Source: Minisyncoccota bacterium (GTDB lineage: Bacteria > Verrucomicrobiota > Lentisphaeria > Oligosphaerales > MVZH01). Taken from it: a stretch of DNA of 15,418 bases. Location: NCBI GenBank assembly GCA_021734725.1, contig JAIPIM010000056.1, positions 1 to 15,418 on the forward strand. The letters run 5' to 3'. Under the pieces are notes generated by a model. That model was not told the origin of the DNA. It made no database searches and was given only the letters and a program-made list of their open reading frames with translations. A program made the position numbers and the translations under genes. The stretch's first letter is position 1. The number at the start of each line of letters is the position of its first letter. Below, one piece after another: positions 13,198 through 15,418 of the stretch.

Positions 13198-14472
13198 ATG
13201 GGCACGACGGACTGGAAAAAAGCAGTGCGCGAATCTCTCCCGCGCAACGTGGTGGTTTTGGGCGTTGTTTCATTCCTCACGGACGCTTCCAGTGAAATGG
13301 TCATGTGGACGTTTCCCTTTTTTATCGCGCTTCTAGGCGGTGGCGCCGTGTGGGTCGGTGTCGTGGAAGGATTACGCGAGAGTCTTGCCAGCTTGTTGAA
13401 ACTGGCCAGCGGTTGGTTTTCGGACCAGGTTGGGAAGCGCAAGGGGCTGGTTGTGCTTGGGTATGGCATATCGACATTCGTCAAGCCCATGCTTGCGTTG
13501 GCGGCCGTCCCCTGGCATGTGCTGGCGTTACTTGGTGTTGAGCGTATCGGAAAGGGGGTTCGCACGGCTCCGCGGGATGCTTTGATTGCCGGGGTCGTGA
13601 GTGAGGAGCATCGCGGAAAAGCGTTTTCATTCCACCGGCTCATGGATCACGGCGGTGCGGTCGTCGGGCTGCTGGCCGGGACCGGTCTGGTGGCTTTCCT
13701 GTTTCCGTACTTCAGGGACCTGGGGGATAAACAACCGATCGATGTGTTCCGGTTCATGTACATACTTGCGGCGGTTCCGGCTGCCCTCGCTGTGCTTGCG
13801 GCTTTGATCTTCGTGCGCGAAAAAATGGTGCCCACGAAGCGCGTCAAACTTTCGTTCCGCGCCGGTTATGACCGGCGGTTCTGGTACTTTCTGGGCATTC
13901 TTGTAATCTTTGCCTTGGGGAATTCCAGCGACATGTTTCTGATCCTGCGTGCCGGGGAGGTTTTAGGATACGATATTGTGCTGAGTGATGCGCAGCGGGC
14001 TGAGATGGCAACATCGTGGCAGTTTCCCTGGCAGCTGCCCCTCATGTTTCTGGCCTTATCGTTTGCCAAAGGATTGTTTTCCATGCCCGGGGGTATTCTG
14101 GCGGACCGCATCGGGCGCGCCCGCACTTTAGGCCTGGGTTGGGCGGTGTATGCGGTTGTCTATCTGCTGTTCGGCTTTGCCACGCATGCGTGGCACGTGT
14201 GGGGGCTCTTTCTGGCTTACGGTCTGTTCTACGGATTTACCGAAGGGGTGGAGAAAGCGGTGGTGGCGGACTTCGTACGGCCGGAAGTGCGGGGCTCGGC
14301 TTACGGCTTGTATGCATTCGCCGACGGCATTGCCAAGTTCCCCGCCAGTTTGCTGCTGGGGATCCTTTACCAAGCGTTCGGAGCCGGAGTGGCGTTTTGC
14401 TTTGGTGGATTATGCGCGGCGCTGGCCTGCATTTTTCTGTTCGTGCTTGTTGGGGGGTCGCCAAAGCCTTAA
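13198..14472 (+). CDS. Major facilitator superfamily transporter
   Basis: Encodes 424 residues with about 12 membrane helices, standard for MFS. Motif A appears after helix 2 as GWFSDQVGKRKGLV (72-85) and its second-half copy as GGILADRIGRART (298-310). ERIGKGVRTAPRDALIA (115-131) is the conserved loop and helix 4 of a bacterial MFS subfamily whose substrates are not known to me. A soluble loop with RVKLSFRAGYDRRFW (215-229) separates the two halves. The substrate cannot be predicted. It follows the polyamine pair on the same strand after 268 bp and might export a polyamine, but nothing in the protein points to that. It carries its own candidate promoter, so operon membership is uncertain. 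The start ATG has only a GGTGGG-like site. Confidence 0.9.
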   Translation: MGTTDWKKAVRESLPRNVVVLGVVSFLTDASSEMVMWTFPFFIALLGGGAVWVGVVEGLRESLASLLKLASGWFSDQVGKRKGLVVLGYGISTFVKPMLALAAVPWHVLALLGVERIGKGVRTAPRDALIAGVVSEEHRGKAFSFHRLMDHGGAVVGLLAGTGLVAFLFPYFRDLGDKQPIDVFRFMYILAAVPAALAVLAALIFVREKMVPTKRVKLSFRAGYDRRFWYFLGILVIFALGNSSDMFLILRAGEVLGYDIVLSDAQRAEMATSWQFPWQLPLMFLALSFAKGLFSMPGGILADRIGRARTLGLGWAVYAVVYLLFGFATHAWHVWGLFLAYGLFYGFTEGVEKAVVADFVRPEVRGSAYGLYAFADGIAKFPASLLLGILYQAFGAGVAFCFGGLCAALACIFLFVLVGGSPKP

Positions 14473-14570
14473 TAGGGGTTACCTTCCATACACATATGCG
14501 TCTGTCTCTACATTCGGTATTGGACACTTCTGTCATGCGTGCTACGGCAAGTCACTGTGACCATTCTTCA

Positions 14571-15418
14571 ATGGGGCTGTATGAGCCGGTATTCCGTCTC
14601 GCCCTGCGACTGACCATTTTGGCTCTGCTTCTTGGGGCCACTCCTTTCAGTCGCGCCGGGGCAATCGTCATGAACGATGGACATGTGCGCCTCGGGGACG
14701 TAACTGAGGAGGGTCAAGTGCTGCTGGTAAAGGTTAAATACGGTAATGTCCGGATAAACTTGGATGAGGTGTACTGGTACGACACGGACGATACCGTCAA
14801 AACCTATTATGCAGCGGCGCAAAAGGCGCTGGCGGCGGGAGAGCCGCGGGCTGCCGTACGATTGCTCCAGATAAGCGTCAAAAAGGAACCTCAGTTTCAG
14901 AACAGAGCACGGCGCGCCATGGCGGCTATCCGTGAACAGCGATTGCGTCAAAGCCATTCCGCTGAGTCGGAACCAGCACCGGACGCACCCACGGGCATGA
15001 GCGACGCGGACAGACCGGCTGTGCGCAACAGTGAACCTTCGCCGGTATCTCCTGACGAACTGAATGAAACATTCAACCTCAGACTATGGGATGACACAAG
15101 TCTTTGGAACGATGAGCCGGTTATCGTTGCGAGACGATTGCAGTGGCCACGGGAGTCCAGAACCAGCTATTCCGAGAGTTATCGGCTTTATCCCTCCCCC
15201 GATTTCAGGGTGTTGGGTACGCGGCCTTATTCTTTGGCCATGTACGCGGAAAACGGGGAAATAGGGTTGAGTTCCATTGTTTTTGCAAATAAAGGGTATT
15301 GCGTGCCTGCCACATGGGAACGATACCTGCGCTATATGGGTATTCAGGCCGATATGTACGTTCTGGCTGTGGCGGCTCATACCGGTTACGGCGGGGGTAC
15401 TTCACCAAGAGCTTTGCA
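14571..15418 (+). CDS. Secreted protein of unknown function, 3-prime end cut by the window
   Basis: An open frame runs from the MFS region to the window edge without a stop, giving at least 282 complete residues from the ATG at 14571. I do not recognise the family. MGLYEPVFRLALRLTILALL followed by LGATPFSRAGA looks like a signal peptide. The next segment, IVMNDGHVRLGDV to VKVKYGNVRINLDEVYW, resembles the small beta domain with a K-Y-G-x-V-R-I core found in PVC exported proteins. A helical TPR-like part follows (TYYAAAQKALAAGEPRAAVRLL), then a Pro/Glu/Ser-rich linker, then LRLWDDTSLWNDEPV and a domain with YPSPDFRVLG and SLSSIVFANKG-type strands. In-frame ATGs at 14496 and 14535 are alternative starts; 14571 is chosen because it places the signal peptide at the N-terminus, but no clear ribosome-binding site decides. 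It starts about 100 bp after the MFS stop on the same strand. Confidence 0.72.
   Translation, partial: MGLYEPVFRLALRLTILALLLGATPFSRAGAIVMNDGHVRLGDVTEEGQVLLVKVKYGNVRINLDEVYWYDTDDTVKTYYAAAQKALAAGEPRAAVRLLQISVKKEPQFQNRARRAMAAIREQRLRQSHSAESEPAPDAPTGMSDADRPAVRNSEPSPVSPDELNETFNLRLWDDTSLWNDEPVIVARRLQWPRESRTSYSESYRLYPSPDFRVLGTRPYSLAMYAENGEIGLSSIVFANKGYCVPATWERYLRYMGIQADMYVLAVAAHTGYGGGTSPRAL

Noticed and set aside
14568..14957. Minus-strand 129-codon frame near the right end
   Set aside because: The plus strand there is an uninterrupted frame with a signal peptide; the minus frame shows no recognisable feature.
1..15418. tRNA and rRNA genes
   Set aside because: By eye, no cloverleaf with a T-loop GTTCGA-type arm and matching acceptor stem was found in the gene-free stretches; a tRNAscan run would settle it.

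Overview
The window looks like a chromosomal segment from a member of the PVC superphylum (Planctomycetota-Verrucomicrobiota-Lentisphaerota-Kiritimatiellota), most likely on the Lentisphaerota/Kiritimatiellota side. This rests on three things: an H-X9-DG type prepilin, a set of pseudopilins whose leaders end in residues other than glycine, and several families of short dispersed palindromes between genes. The taxonomic call is inference. No rRNA, tRNA, CRISPR array, transposase or phage gene was seen.

Layout: (1) 1-1072, a plus-strand electron-transfer flavoprotein beta subunit gene (etfB) behind a leader with three close palindromes; no etfA follows. (2) 1073-1662, a gene-free gap between convergent genes, packed with GGGAC hairpins and a 131-bp foldback built on the heptamer TAAGTGT. 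(3) 1663-2961 minus, mtaB, a radical-SAM tRNA methylthiotransferase with a GTG start just behind a REP-like palindrome. (4) 3049-9193 minus, a pseudopilin locus. A tight four-gene cassette, read right to left, encodes GspH-, GspI/PilV-, GspJ- and a very large GspK-like protein. It is followed one base later by a small secreted helical protein of unknown function and, after a 253-bp gap, by a GspG-like major pseudopilin. (5) 9194-9930, a gene-free divergent promoter region with repeats. (6) 9931-10626 plus, an H-X9-DG prepilin. (7) 10911-13040, three copies of a dispersed repeat of about 100 bp around a polyamine gene pair: pyruvoyl-dependent arginine decarboxylase (pdaD, TTG start) and a deoxyhypusine-synthase-like enzyme. 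(8) 13198-14472 plus, an MFS transporter. (9) about 14571 to the window end, a secreted protein of unknown function cut by the edge.

How the genes fit together: the pseudopilin locus should supply the tip and shaft of a type II secretion or type IV pilus-like filament, but no ATPase, platform protein or secretin gene is present here. PdaD should make agmatine. The neighbouring DHS-like enzyme belongs to an NAD-dependent aminobutyl-transfer family but has changes in substrate-side motifs, and bacteria lack eIF5A. The pair is therefore a plausible route to a polyamine such as homospermidine or an agmatine derivative. That link is inference from adjacency and family knowledge and is the most interesting biochemical lead in the window.
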